Shown here: piece by piece, positions 16,168 to 23,903 of the stretch
Layout: each line of letters starts with the position of its first letter
How positions within the stretch are numbered: the first letter of the stretch is position 1
DNA from: Streptomyces avermitilis MA-4680 = NBRC 14893
GTDB lineage: Bacteria > Actinomycetota > Actinomycetes > Streptomycetales > Streptomycetaceae
Length of the DNA: 64,000 bases
Direction of reading: 5' to 3'
NCBI RefSeq assembly: GCF_000009765.2
Contig: NC_003155.5
Span: 6,820,001 to 6,884,000 of the forward strand
Position numbers and translations under genes: made by a program
The notes under the pieces: generated by a model
What the model was told of the DNA's origin: nothing
The model's input: only the letters and a program-made list of their open reading frames with translations
Database searches by the model: none

Positions 16168-17388
16168 ATGAACGGAAGGGCCGGACGAGTGGGCAATCAG
16201 GCCAGCGCCGGGGATCTGCTCGAACTGGTGCGCAGCGGTCGTGCCACGACCCGTGGTGCGCTCCAGCAGGCCACGGGCCTGTCGCGGGCCACGGTCGGCC
16301 AGCGCCTGGACCGCCTCTTCCGGGCGGGCTGGCTGCGCGAGGGCGCGGGCGGACCGGTGGACTCCCCGCTCGGCGGCCGCCCCTCGATCACTCTGGAGTT
16401 CGACGACGCCCACGCGGTCGTCCTGACCGCCGACCTCGACACCCGCCACGCCCGCGCCGCGGTCCTCTCCCTCACCGGCGAGATCCTGGCCGAGCAGGCC
16501 GGGCTCCTGGTCCTGGGCGACGGCCCGGACGCCGTGCTCGGCGAGCTCGGCCACTGGTTCGCCGAGCTGCTGCGGAAGGCGGGCCGGCCGGCGGACGAGG
16601 TGTGCGGCATCGGGCTCGCGGTCCCCGGACCGGTCGACCGCGACACGGGCCGGGTCGTCCAGCCGCCGATCATGCCGGGCTGGGACGGCTACGACATAAG
16701 GGGCCGCCTGGGCCGGGCCTTCGCCGAGCACGCGCACGGCCGGGCGGACGTCCCCGTCCTGGTCGACAACGACGCCAACCTGATGGCGTACGGGGAACAG
16801 CGCACCGCCTACCCGGACTGCTCGGCGTTCGCGCTGGTCAAGGTCTCCACCGGGATCGGCGCGGGCGTGGTCGTCGGCGGCACCATCTACCGGGGCATCG
16901 ACGGCGGCGCCGGGGACATCGGCCACATCCGGGTGCCCGAGGGCACCGACGCGCTGTGCCGGTGCGGTTCTTACGGCTGCCTGGCCGCCGTCGCGAGCGG
17001 GGGCGCCGTCGCCGCGCGGCTGGCCGAGGCGGGGGTGCCGGCCGCGTCGGGCTCGGATGTGCGCGAGCTGCTGACCGCCGGGCATCCCGAGGCGGTGGCG
17101 CTCGCCCGGGAGGCCGGGCGCCGGGTCGGCGACGTTCTCGCGACCGTCGTGACGCTGCTGAATCCCGGGGTCCTGATGATCGCCGGGGATTTGGCCGGAA
17201 CACCCTTCCTCACGGGCGTACGGGAACTGCTGTACCAGCGGGCTCTGCCGCGCTCCACCGCTCATCTGGACGTGGTGACCTCCCGGCTGGGGGACCGGGC
17301 GGGGCTGATCGGGGCGGGCGCGCTGGTCGTGGAGCACTTGTACGCGCCGGAGCGGGTCGAGGAGCGGCTGCTCGCGCTGGGCGTGTGA
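16168..17388 (+). CDS. ROK-family transcriptional repressor
   Basis: The ATG at 16168 is preferred over an in-frame GTG two codons earlier, because AAGAGGG at 16155-16161 is then six bases away. Residues 20-60 form a winged helix (GALQQATGLSRATVGQRLDR). The rest is the ROK sugar-kinase fold, with VLTADLDTRHARAAVLSLTG (phosphate 1), GLAVPGPVDRDTGRV and VLVDNDANLMAYGE. IDGGAGDIGHIR and CRCGSYGCLAAVAS give the ROK zinc motif CxCGxxGCL; the usual following Glu is Ala, which suits a regulator rather than a kinase. It likely senses a sugar from the divergent glycoside hydrolase operon. Confidence 0.9.
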   Translation: MNGRAGRVGNQASAGDLLELVRSGRATTRGALQQATGLSRATVGQRLDRLFRAGWLREGAGGPVDSPLGGRPSITLEFDDAHAVVLTADLDTRHARAAVLSLTGEILAEQAGLLVLGDGPDAVLGELGHWFAELLRKAGRPADEVCGIGLAVPGPVDRDTGRVVQPPIMPGWDGYDIRGRLGRAFAEHAHGRADVPVLVDNDANLMAYGEQRTAYPDCSAFALVKVSTGIGAGVVVGGTIYRGIDGGAGDIGHIRVPEGTDALCRCGSYGCLAAVASGGAVAARLAEAGVPAASGSDVRELLTAGHPEAVALAREAGRRVGDVLATVVTLLNPGVLMIAGDLAGTPFLTGVRELLYQRALPRSTAHLDVVTSRLGDRAGLIGAGALVVEHLYAPERVEERLLALGV

Positions 17389-17827
17389 CCGGCCTCCGCG
17401 GGGGGACTCGGGGGCGTATGACGGGCGTGTTTCCGTCCGTGAACCGGTCCGCATGGTGAAATCGCGCCGCCTCAAACGGCGTGATTCTTGCCACCCTTGA
17501 TAGGGGTTGCGCTCAGATGAGCGGTTCTTGGCTGACTGTACTTCTCGGAGGGGTGGCACTCAGTGCCACTGCTCGATCATTCATGATCTTAACTCAGACG
17601 AAGAGATGGGCGCTCATGTGAGCGAATACTCGCAGTCTACGGGCGTTGATTCGTTCAAGAAGTGAACGCATCGACGGGAAGTTCGCGGCAGATCCTTGAC
17701 TTTCGATCTGGTGGCGGACGAGTGGTTACAGGCGCATGACGCGCAAGTGGACGTACCCAGGTGCCTTCGATCTGGGTATGTTCCTCGCCGTCAGGGCAGC
17801 CACCGCGTCCTCGAGGAGTCGAGACCC
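17389..17827 (+). promoter_or_regulatory. Long leader region of ppdK
   Basis: These 439 bases hold no credible gene. Visible structure includes CGTTC-AAGAAGT-GAACG at 17652-17668 (5-bp arms) and GCGA-ATAC-TCGC near 17620. A TTGACT hexamer at 17696-17701 could be a -35 element, but no good -10 lies at standard distance. I cannot place the promoter with confidence. Confidence 0.35.
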
Positions 17828-20578
17828 GTGTCGGAAAACAAAGATCCCCAGGTAGCTGACGTAGCCGAGAGCGGCGTCGCGGGCGTGAAGTTCGTTTATG
17901 ACTTCACCGAGGGCAACAAGGACCTCAAGGACCTCCTCGGCGGCAAGGGTGCGAACCTCGCCGAGATGACCAACCTGGGCCTTCCCGTCCCTCCGGGCTT
18001 CACGATCACCACTGAGGCGTGCAAGACCTACCTCGACAGTGGCGAGGAGCCGGCGGCACTGCGTGACGAGGTGAGTGCGCACCTCGACGCCCTCGAGGCG
18101 AAGATGGGCAAGAAGCTCGGCCAGGCCGACGACCCGCTCCTGGTGTCCGTCCGTTCCGGTGCGAAGTTCTCCATGCCGGGCATGATGGACACGGTCCTGA
18201 ACATCGGCCTCTCCGACAAGTCGGTGCAGGGCCTGGCCAAGCAGGCCGGCGACGACCGCTTCGCGTGGGACTCGTACCGCCGCCTCATCCAGATGTTCGG
18301 CAAGACGGTCCTCGGCGTCGACGGCGAACTCTTCGAGGACGCGCTGGAGGCGGCGAAGGCGGCCAAGAAGGTCACGATCGACACGGACCTCGAGGCGGCC
18401 GACCTCAAGAGGCTCGTCACCAAGTTCAAGAAGATCGTCAAGACCGAGGCGGGCCGGGACTTCCCGCAGGACGCGCGCGAGCAGATGGACCTCGCCATCC
18501 ACGCGGTCTTCGACTCCTGGAACACCGACCGCGCCAAGCTCTACCGCCGTCAGGAGCGCATCCCGCACGACCTCGGCACGGCGGTCAACGTCTGTTCGAT
18601 GGTCTTCGGCAACCTGGGCCCCGACTCGGGCACGGGTGTGGCCTTCACCCGGGACCCCGCCTCCGGCCACCAGGGCGTCTACGGCGACTACCTCCAGAAC
18701 GCCCAGGGCGAGGACGTGGTCGCGGGCATCCGCAACACGGTCCCGCTCGCCGAGCTGGAGCAGATCGACAAGAAGTCGTACGACCAGCTGATGCAGATCA
18801 TGGCGACCTTGGAGAACCACTACAAGGACCTCTGCGACATCGAGTTCACCATCGAGCGCGGCCAGCTGTGGATGCTCCAGACCCGCGTCGGCAAGCGCAC
18901 GGCGGGCGCGGCCTTCCGGATCGCGACGCAGCTGGTGGACCAGGGCCTGATCGACGAGGCGGAGGCGCTCCAGCGGGTCAACGGCGCCCAGCTCGCGCAG
19001 CTGATGTTCCCGCGCTTCGACGACCAGGCGAAGGTCGAGCAGATCGGCCGGGGCATCGCGGCGTCGCCGGGCGCCGCGGTCGGCAAGGCGGTCTTCGACT
19101 CGTACACGGCGATCAAGTGGTCGCGTTCGGGCGAGAAGGTCATCCTGATCCGCCGGGAGACGAACCCGGACGACCTGGACGGCATGATCGCGGCGGAGGG
19201 CATCCTGACCTCGCGCGGCGGCAAGACGTCGCACGCGGCCGTCGTGGCCCGGGGCATGGGCAAGACCTGTGTGTGCGGTGCGGAGGAGCTCGAGGTCGAC
19301 ACGAAGCGGCGCCGGATGACGGCTCCCGGCGGTGTCGTGGTCGAGGAGGGCGACGTCGTCTCCATCGACGGTTCGAGCGGCAAGGTGTACCTGGGTGAGG
19401 TGCCGGTCGTGCCCTCCCCCGTGGTGGAGTACTTCGAGGGCCGGATGCACGCGGGTGCCGACGACGCCGACGAGCTGGTGGCGGCGGTGCACCGGATCAT
19501 GGCGTTCGCGGACCGCAAGCGCCGGCTGCGGGTGCGGGCGAACGCGGACAACGCGGAGGACGCGCTGCGGGCGCGCCGCTTCGGGGCGCAGGGCATCGGC
19601 CTGTGCCGCACGGAGCACATGTTCCTGGGCGACCGCCGGGAGCTGGTCGAGCGCCTGATCCTCGCCGACACGGACGCGGAGCGCGAGGAGTCCCTCAAGG
19701 AACTGCTCCCGCTCCAGAAGAAGGACTTCATCGAGCTGTTCGAGGCGATGGACGGCCTGCCGGTGACGGTCCGGCTCCTGGACCCGCCGCTGCACGAGTT
19801 CCTGCCGGACATCACGGAGCTGTCGGTCCGTGTCGCGCTCGCCGAGTCCCGCAAGGACTCCAACGAGAACGACCTGCGCCTGCTCCAGGCGGTGCACCGG
19901 CTGCACGAGCAGAACCCGATGCTGGGCCTGCGCGGTGTCCGTCTCGGCCTGGTCATCCCCGGCCTGTTCACCATGCAGGTGCGGGCGATCGCGGAGGCGG
20001 CGGCGGAGCGGAAGGCCGCGAAGGGCGACCCGCGGGCCGAGATCATGATCCCGCTGGTGGGCACGGTCCAGGAGCTGGAGATCGTGCGCGACGAGGCGGA
20101 CCAGGTCATCGCGGAGGTGCAGGCGGCGACGGGTACGGAGCTGAAGCTGGCCATCGGCACGATGATCGAGCTGCCGCGCGCCGCGCTCACGGCCGGTCAG
20201 ATCGCCGAGGCGGCCGAGTTCTTCTCCTTCGGCACGAACGACCTGACGCAGACGGTGTGGGGCTTCAGCCGGGACGACGTGGAGGCCTCCTTCTTCACCG
20301 CGTACCTGGAGAAGGGCATCTTCGGTGTCTCCCCGTTCGAGACGATCGACAAGGACGGCGTGGGCAAGCTGGTCCGCGACGCGGCGGTCGCGGGCCGGGC
20401 GACGCGGCCCGACCTGAAGCTGGGCGTGTGCGGCGAGCACGGCGGCGACCCGGAGTCGGTCCACTTCTTCCACGAGGTCGGCCTCGACTACGTGTCCTGC
20501 TCGCCGTTCCGGATTCCGGTGGCCCGCCTGGAGGCGGGGCGCGCGGCCTCGCAGTCGGCGGGAAGCGACCACCGGTAA
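17828..20578 (+). CDS. ppdK: Pyruvate, phosphate dikinase
   Basis: The GTG at 17828 (MSENKDPQ) has GAGGAG nine bases upstream; the frame is open further 5' but that stretch is leader. The 916-residue enzyme interconverts pyruvate, ATP and phosphate with PEP, AMP and PPi in the cytosol. The N-terminal ATP-grasp domain starts with LLGGKGANLAEMTNLGLPVP. The swivelling phosphohistidine domain has GGKTSHAAVVARGMGKTCVC with the phosphorylated His near residue 469. The C-terminal PEP barrel has GIGLCRTEHMF, ITELSVRVALAESRK and VCGEHGGDPESVHFFHEVGL with the catalytic Cys near residue 868. Length and domain order match bacterial PPDK. In actinobacteria it serves gluconeogenic or PEP-balancing roles. 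Confidence 0.97.
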   Translation: MSENKDPQVADVAESGVAGVKFVYDFTEGNKDLKDLLGGKGANLAEMTNLGLPVPPGFTITTEACKTYLDSGEEPAALRDEVSAHLDALEAKMGKKLGQADDPLLVSVRSGAKFSMPGMMDTVLNIGLSDKSVQGLAKQAGDDRFAWDSYRRLIQMFGKTVLGVDGELFEDALEAAKAAKKVTIDTDLEAADLKRLVTKFKKIVKTEAGRDFPQDAREQMDLAIHAVFDSWNTDRAKLYRRQERIPHDLGTAVNVCSMVFGNLGPDSGTGVAFTRDPASGHQGVYGDYLQNAQGEDVVAGIRNTVPLAELEQIDKKSYDQLMQIMATLENHYKDLCDIEFTIERGQLWMLQTRVGKRTAGAAFRIATQLVDQGLIDEAEALQRVNGAQLAQLMFPRFDDQAKVEQIGRGIAASPGAAVGKAVFDSYTAIKWSRSGEKVILIRRETNPDDLDGMIAAEGILTSRGGKTSHAAVVARGMGKTCVCGAEELEVDTKRRRMTAPGGVVVEEGDVVSIDGSSGKVYLGEVPVVPSPVVEYFEGRMHAGADDADELVAAVHRIMAFADRKRRLRVRANADNAEDALRARRFGAQGIGLCRTEHMFLGDRRELVERLILADTDAEREESLKELLPLQKKDFIELFEAMDGLPVTVRLLDPPLHEFLPDITELSVRVALAESRKDSNENDLRLLQAVHRLHEQNPMLGLRGVRLGLVIPGLFTMQVRAIAEAAAERKAAKGDPRAEIMIPLVGTVQELEIVRDEADQVIAEVQAATGTELKLAIGTMIELPRAALTAGQIAEAAEFFSFGTNDLTQTVWGFSRDDVEASFFTAYLEKGIFGVSPFETIDKDGVGKLVRDAAVAGRATRPDLKLGVCGEHGGDPESVHFFHEVGLDYVSCSPFRIPVARLEAGRAASQSAGSDHR

Positions 20579-20643
20579 AGGCTCCGGAGCCCTTGTCGGT
20601 CACCTGACCCTCACCGACACGGCGACGGCTCCGGCGTGCAAGA

Positions 20644-20683
20644 CGAAGGGGCGGCACCCTTGTGCGGGGGTGCCGCCCCTTCG
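20644..20683. terminator. Bidirectional terminator after ppdK
   Basis: A perfect 16-bp stem, CGAAGGGGCGGCACCC at 20644-20659 with its complement at 20668-20683, closes an 8-base loop. It lies between the convergent ppdK and sensor kinase genes and should stop transcription from both sides. Confidence 0.85.
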
Positions 20684-20720
20684 GCGTGGGCCGCCTGCGA
20701 GTGGCCGACGTCGGAGACGC

Positions 20721-22214
20721 TCAGGCCGGCACGGCCGGAGCCCCGCGGCGGCGCCGGCCCTCTCTGCCGGAGGGGTGGCTGTGGGCGGGCGGTCGCGCGG
20801 ACGGCAGGCGGACCACCGCGTCGAGGCCCCCGCGCCGCGCCGGCCGCAGCTCGACCTCGCCGCCGCTCGCGTGGGTCAGCCGCTGGACCAGGGCCAGGCC
20901 CAGGCCCGTACCGCCCTTGGGCGCGTCGGGGGCGCGCCAGAAGCGGTCGAAGGCGCGGCGGCGCTGTTCCTCGGTCATGCCCGGTCCCTCGTCCATGACG
21001 TGGAGGGCGACCCGCGACGGCCGGGACGGGTCCGGCGGGCGGTGGTGGAAGCGGCGCTCCGGGGCCGGCGGGCGGCGTACGTCGAGGGTGACCGCGGAGC
21101 CCGACGGCGCCACCCTCAGCGCGTTCGACAGCAGGTTGTCCAGGATCTGCTCGATCGCCCCGGGCACCGCCAGCACCTGTCCGGCGGGGTCGCCGAGCAG
21201 GACCAGCCGGACGCCGTGCTGCTCGAACAGCGGGGTCCAGGTGCGGTGCCGTTCGGCGCAGACCCGGTCCAGGTCGACCGGTTCGCGGGTGGCCGCGCTC
21301 TCGTCGAGGCGGGCCATCGCCAGCAGCCCCTCGACCATCCGCGCCAGTCGGTCCGTCTCCGTCATCGCGGCGGTCAGGCCGGGGCGGGCGTGCGGCGCCA
21401 TCCCGGACTCCAGGTTCTCCAGGCGCAGCCGCAGCGCCGCCAGCGGGGTCTTCAGCTGGTGCGAGGCCTCCCCGGCGAAGGCGCGCTGCGATGCCAGCAG
21501 ATGTTCCAGGCGGGCCGCGGTGCGGTTGAACGTGGCCGCCAGACTGCGCACCTCCGGCGGTCCCGTGGTGACCGCCACGGGCGTCGCCGTGCCGCCGTCG
21601 GCCAACTGGTGTGTGGCGCGCTCGAGTTCGCGGATCGGGTGGCCCGTCCAGCGGGCGATCGCGAAGCCCACGACCGCGACCGCGGTGAGCACCGCGAGCC
21701 CGCCCAGCGCCAGCAGCAGCCAGACGTGGTGCACTCTGGAGTGCACCGTCCGCGTGGGAAGCGTGATCCACACGGCGCCCTGCCGGTACGCGCCGTGCCG
21801 GACCGGGGCCGCGACGGACAGGTACTGCACACCGCCGATCGTGGACGTCCGTACGTCCACCGTCGACGTGCCGCGCAGCGCGGCCGCGATGCCGGGGCGG
21901 GCGGCGAGTCCCCGCACCTCGGCGGTGGACAGCGGGTGCGACGTGGCCAGCAGGCCGCCGGACTCGTCCACGATCACCACCTTGCCGCCGATGCGCTCGG
22001 CGCAGTGGGCGGCCCGGTCGGGCAGGTCCCGCTCGGCCCGGCCCGCGGTGATGGACAGCGAGGCGTACATGGACACGGACTCGGACTCGTCCCTCGCCTT
22101 GCCCACGACCCGTTCCCGTTCGCCCCGCGAGTAGACGAAGCCCAGCGGTATCTCCAGGCAGAGCAGGACGAGGGCGGCGAGGCTGAGGTAGCTGAGCAGC
22201 AGCCGACGGGTCAC
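20721..22214 (-). CDS. Two-component sensor histidine kinase
   Basis: The start is the GTG at 22214, which overlaps the response regulator stop (GTGA), so the two are translationally coupled. The 497-residue protein has a TM helix near residues 5-24, an extracellular sensor of about 140 residues, and a second TM around 170-190 (HVWLLLALGGLAVLTAVAVV). It continues with HAMP, then HisKA with EASHQLKTPLAALRLRLEN (phospho-His near 252). The catalytic domain follows: ILDNLLSNALRVAPSG (N box), VMDEGPGMTEEQ (G1), FDRFWRAP (F box) and GGTGLGLALVQRLTHASGG (G2). It is a classical EnvZ-class kinase. The ligand is unknown. Confidence 0.92.
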   Translation of the reverse strand: MTRRLLLSYLSLAALVLLCLEIPLGFVYSRGERERVVGKARDESESVSMYASLSITAGRAERDLPDRAAHCAERIGGKVVIVDESGGLLATSHPLSTAEVRGLAARPGIAAALRGTSTVDVRTSTIGGVQYLSVAAPVRHGAYRQGAVWITLPTRTVHSRVHHVWLLLALGGLAVLTAVAVVGFAIARWTGHPIRELERATHQLADGGTATPVAVTTGPPEVRSLAATFNRTAARLEHLLASQRAFAGEASHQLKTPLAALRLRLENLESGMAPHARPGLTAAMTETDRLARMVEGLLAMARLDESAATREPVDLDRVCAERHRTWTPLFEQHGVRLVLLGDPAGQVLAVPGAIEQILDNLLSNALRVAPSGSAVTLDVRRPPAPERRFHHRPPDPSRPSRVALHVMDEGPGMTEEQRRRAFDRFWRAPDAPKGGTGLGLALVQRLTHASGGEVELRPARRGGLDAVVRLPSARPPAHSHPSGREGRRRRGAPAVPA

Positions 22215-23059
22215 GGGTAGGCCACCTGCTGATGCCGCCGCCTGCTCGGCTCGGTGTGCACGGCCAGCCGGAAACCCACTCCACGCAGCGTCTGGATCCA
22301 CGCCGGGTGGCCCAACTTCCGCCGCAGCGTGGCGACATGGACGTCGAGCGTCTTGGTCGGGCCCTGGTAGTGCGGATCCCACACGCGGTCGAGGATCTGC
22401 TGCCGCGAGTACACGGCGCCCGGGTCCTCGGTGAGCAGCGCGAGCAGTTCGAACTCCTTCGGGGTGAGCACGACGGGCTGCTCGCCGACCCAGACCTGGC
22501 GGGTCCTGCGGTCCACGACGAGCGGGCCGGGTCCGGGGGCGGGGTGCGGCGGGGGCTCGTACGAGGGCCGCGGTGCCGGTTCGTGCGACGGCGGGGGTGC
22601 GGTTTGGTACGCGGGGGCGGACGTGGGCTCGTACGAAGGTGCCGGGGGCGGCGACGGTGTCGATGTCGGTGTCGGCGGTGTGGGCTCGTGGGCCGGTCGG
22701 GCGCGCTGTGTTCGCCGTGTCACCGCCCGCACCCGGGCCACCAGCTCCCGCATGCTGAAAGGTTTCGCCAAGTAGTCGTCGGCGCCGAGCTCCAGGCCCA
22801 GCACCCGGTCGGCCTCCTCGCCCCGCGCGCTGAGGATGACGATGGGGACGCCGGAGACCTGCCGGATGCCCCGGCAGACGTCGATGCCGTCCATGTCCGG
22901 CAACCCGAGGTCGAGCAGGACGACATCCCCGTACGGACCTCTCAGGCCCTCGGTGCCCGTGGCGACGTGATCAACCGTCAGTCCGAAGTGCCCGAGCCCT
23001 TCGGCGAGTGGTTCGGCGATTGTCTCGTCGTCCTCGATGAGCAGCACTCGTAGGCCCAT
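22211..23059 (-). CDS. OmpR/PhoB response regulator with proline-rich linker
   Basis: Residues 1-116 are a receiver domain: EDD at 9-11, phospho-acceptor Asp50 in VVLLDLGLPDMDG, and Lys99 in DYLAKPF. Residues 183-270 are a winged-helix DNA-binding domain with VVLTPKEFELLALLTEDPG and KTLDVHVATLRRKLG. Between them lies a linker of about 60 residues made almost wholly of Pro, Ser, Tyr, Glu and Thr, with SYEP and SHEP repeats, where most OmpR proteins have 5-20 residues. It is the first gene of the two-gene operon and overlaps the kinase start by four bases. Direct repeats upstream suggest autoregulation. Confidence 0.93.
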   Translation of the reverse strand: MGLRVLLIEDDETIAEPLAEGLGHFGLTVDHVATGTEGLRGPYGDVVLLDLGLPDMDGIDVCRGIRQVSGVPIVILSARGEEADRVLGLELGADDYLAKPFSMRELVARVRAVTRRTQRARPAHEPTPPTPTSTPSPPPAPSYEPTSAPAYQTAPPPSHEPAPRPSYEPPPHPAPGPGPLVVDRRTRQVWVGEQPVVLTPKEFELLALLTEDPGAVYSRQQILDRVWDPHYQGPTKTLDVHVATLRRKLGHPAWIQTLRGVGFRLAVHTEPSRRRHQQVAYP

Positions 23060-23116
23060 ACGTCGCGTCTCTCCTTGACTTGGCCGGACCGCACGAACAA
23101 TTCCATTTCCGTGCGG

Positions 23117-23154
23117 TGGAGTTGAGCTGTGGAGTTGAGCTGTGAAGTTGACAC
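23117..23154. promoter_or_regulatory. 13-bp direct repeats upstream of the response regulator
   Basis: TGGAGTTGAGCTG occurs at 23117-23129 and again at 23130-23142, with a third, partial copy (TGAAGTTGACA) to 23153. GTTGA recurs every 13 bases. OmpR-family regulators bind direct repeats, and this array is 58-95 bases upstream of the regulator start and before the divergent carbonic anhydrase, so it could serve either promoter. Confidence 0.5.
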
Positions 23155-23297
23155 GCTACAAGAAGAAGGTGCGCCGGGCGAGGCCGGACAAAGAATGGAC
23201 TATTCCTGGCGGCGCTTTAGTGTTGGCTTAACCTTCGTCTGGTCATGACCCCTCTACGGTGGCACCACCTGGTCGAACTCCCTGTTCAGGAGGTGTC

Positions 23298-23903
23298 GTG
23301 AAGGAATTGCTTGACCATGCCCGGTCGTTCAAGCGGCAGGTCGATTTCGAGAGCGGTGAATACCGGAAACTGGCCGAGGGGCAATATCCCGAGGCGCTCT
23401 TCATCACCTGTTCGGACTCACGGGTCATACCCGCCCTGATCACAGGCGCACGGCCCGGAGAGATATTCGAGCTGCGGAACGCGGGAAACATCGTTCCGCC
23501 GCACGGACAGCACGGGGCCTCAGGCGAGGCCGCCACCATCGAGTACGCGCTGGAGGTGCTCGGAGTTCAGAATGTCGTGGTGTGCGGTCACTCACACTGC
23601 GGGGCGATGGGAGCGCTGAAGTCCGGCGACGACCTGTCCATGCTGCCGGGCGTGGACGCCTGGCTGGAGCTGGCCCGCCCGGACCTCGCGCCGATGCTCG
23701 GCACGGCCTGCGACGACCCGTCGCTGCCCGACGTGGCGCAGTGCAACATCGTCAACCAGCTCTCCACGCTGCGGAGTTACCCGGTGGTGCGGCAGCGGCT
23801 GGAGACGGGCCTGCTGCGGCTGCACGGCTGGTACTACGAGGTCGACACCGGCCAGGTGTACGAGCTGGACGACGACGGGCGCTTCCGGGTGCACGCCGGA
23901 TGA
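23298..23903 (+). CDS. Beta-class carbonic anhydrase
   Basis: The GTG at 23298 has AGGAGG five bases upstream. The 201-residue protein carries the zinc ligands of beta-carbonic anhydrases: Cys38 and Asp40-Arg42 in ITCSDSRVIP, and His98 and Cys101 in CGHSHCGAM. LRNAGNIVPP is a further family block. It interconverts CO2 and bicarbonate in the cytosol. Its stop overlaps the ATG of the SulP-type transporter (ATGA), so the two are co-translated and probably supply bicarbonate for carboxylation reactions. Confidence 0.95.
   Translation: MKELLDHARSFKRQVDFESGEYRKLAEGQYPEALFITCSDSRVIPALITGARPGEIFELRNAGNIVPPHGQHGASGEAATIEYALEVLGVQNVVVCGHSHCGAMGALKSGDDLSMLPGVDAWLELARPDLAPMLGTACDDPSLPDVAQCNIVNQLSTLRSYPVVRQRLETGLLRLHGWYYEVDTGQVYELDDDGRFRVHAG

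Noticed and set aside
17726..20572. 948-codon open frame antisense to ppdK
   Set aside because: PPDK motifs are unambiguous on the + strand. The reverse frame is a codon-position artefact of high-GC DNA.
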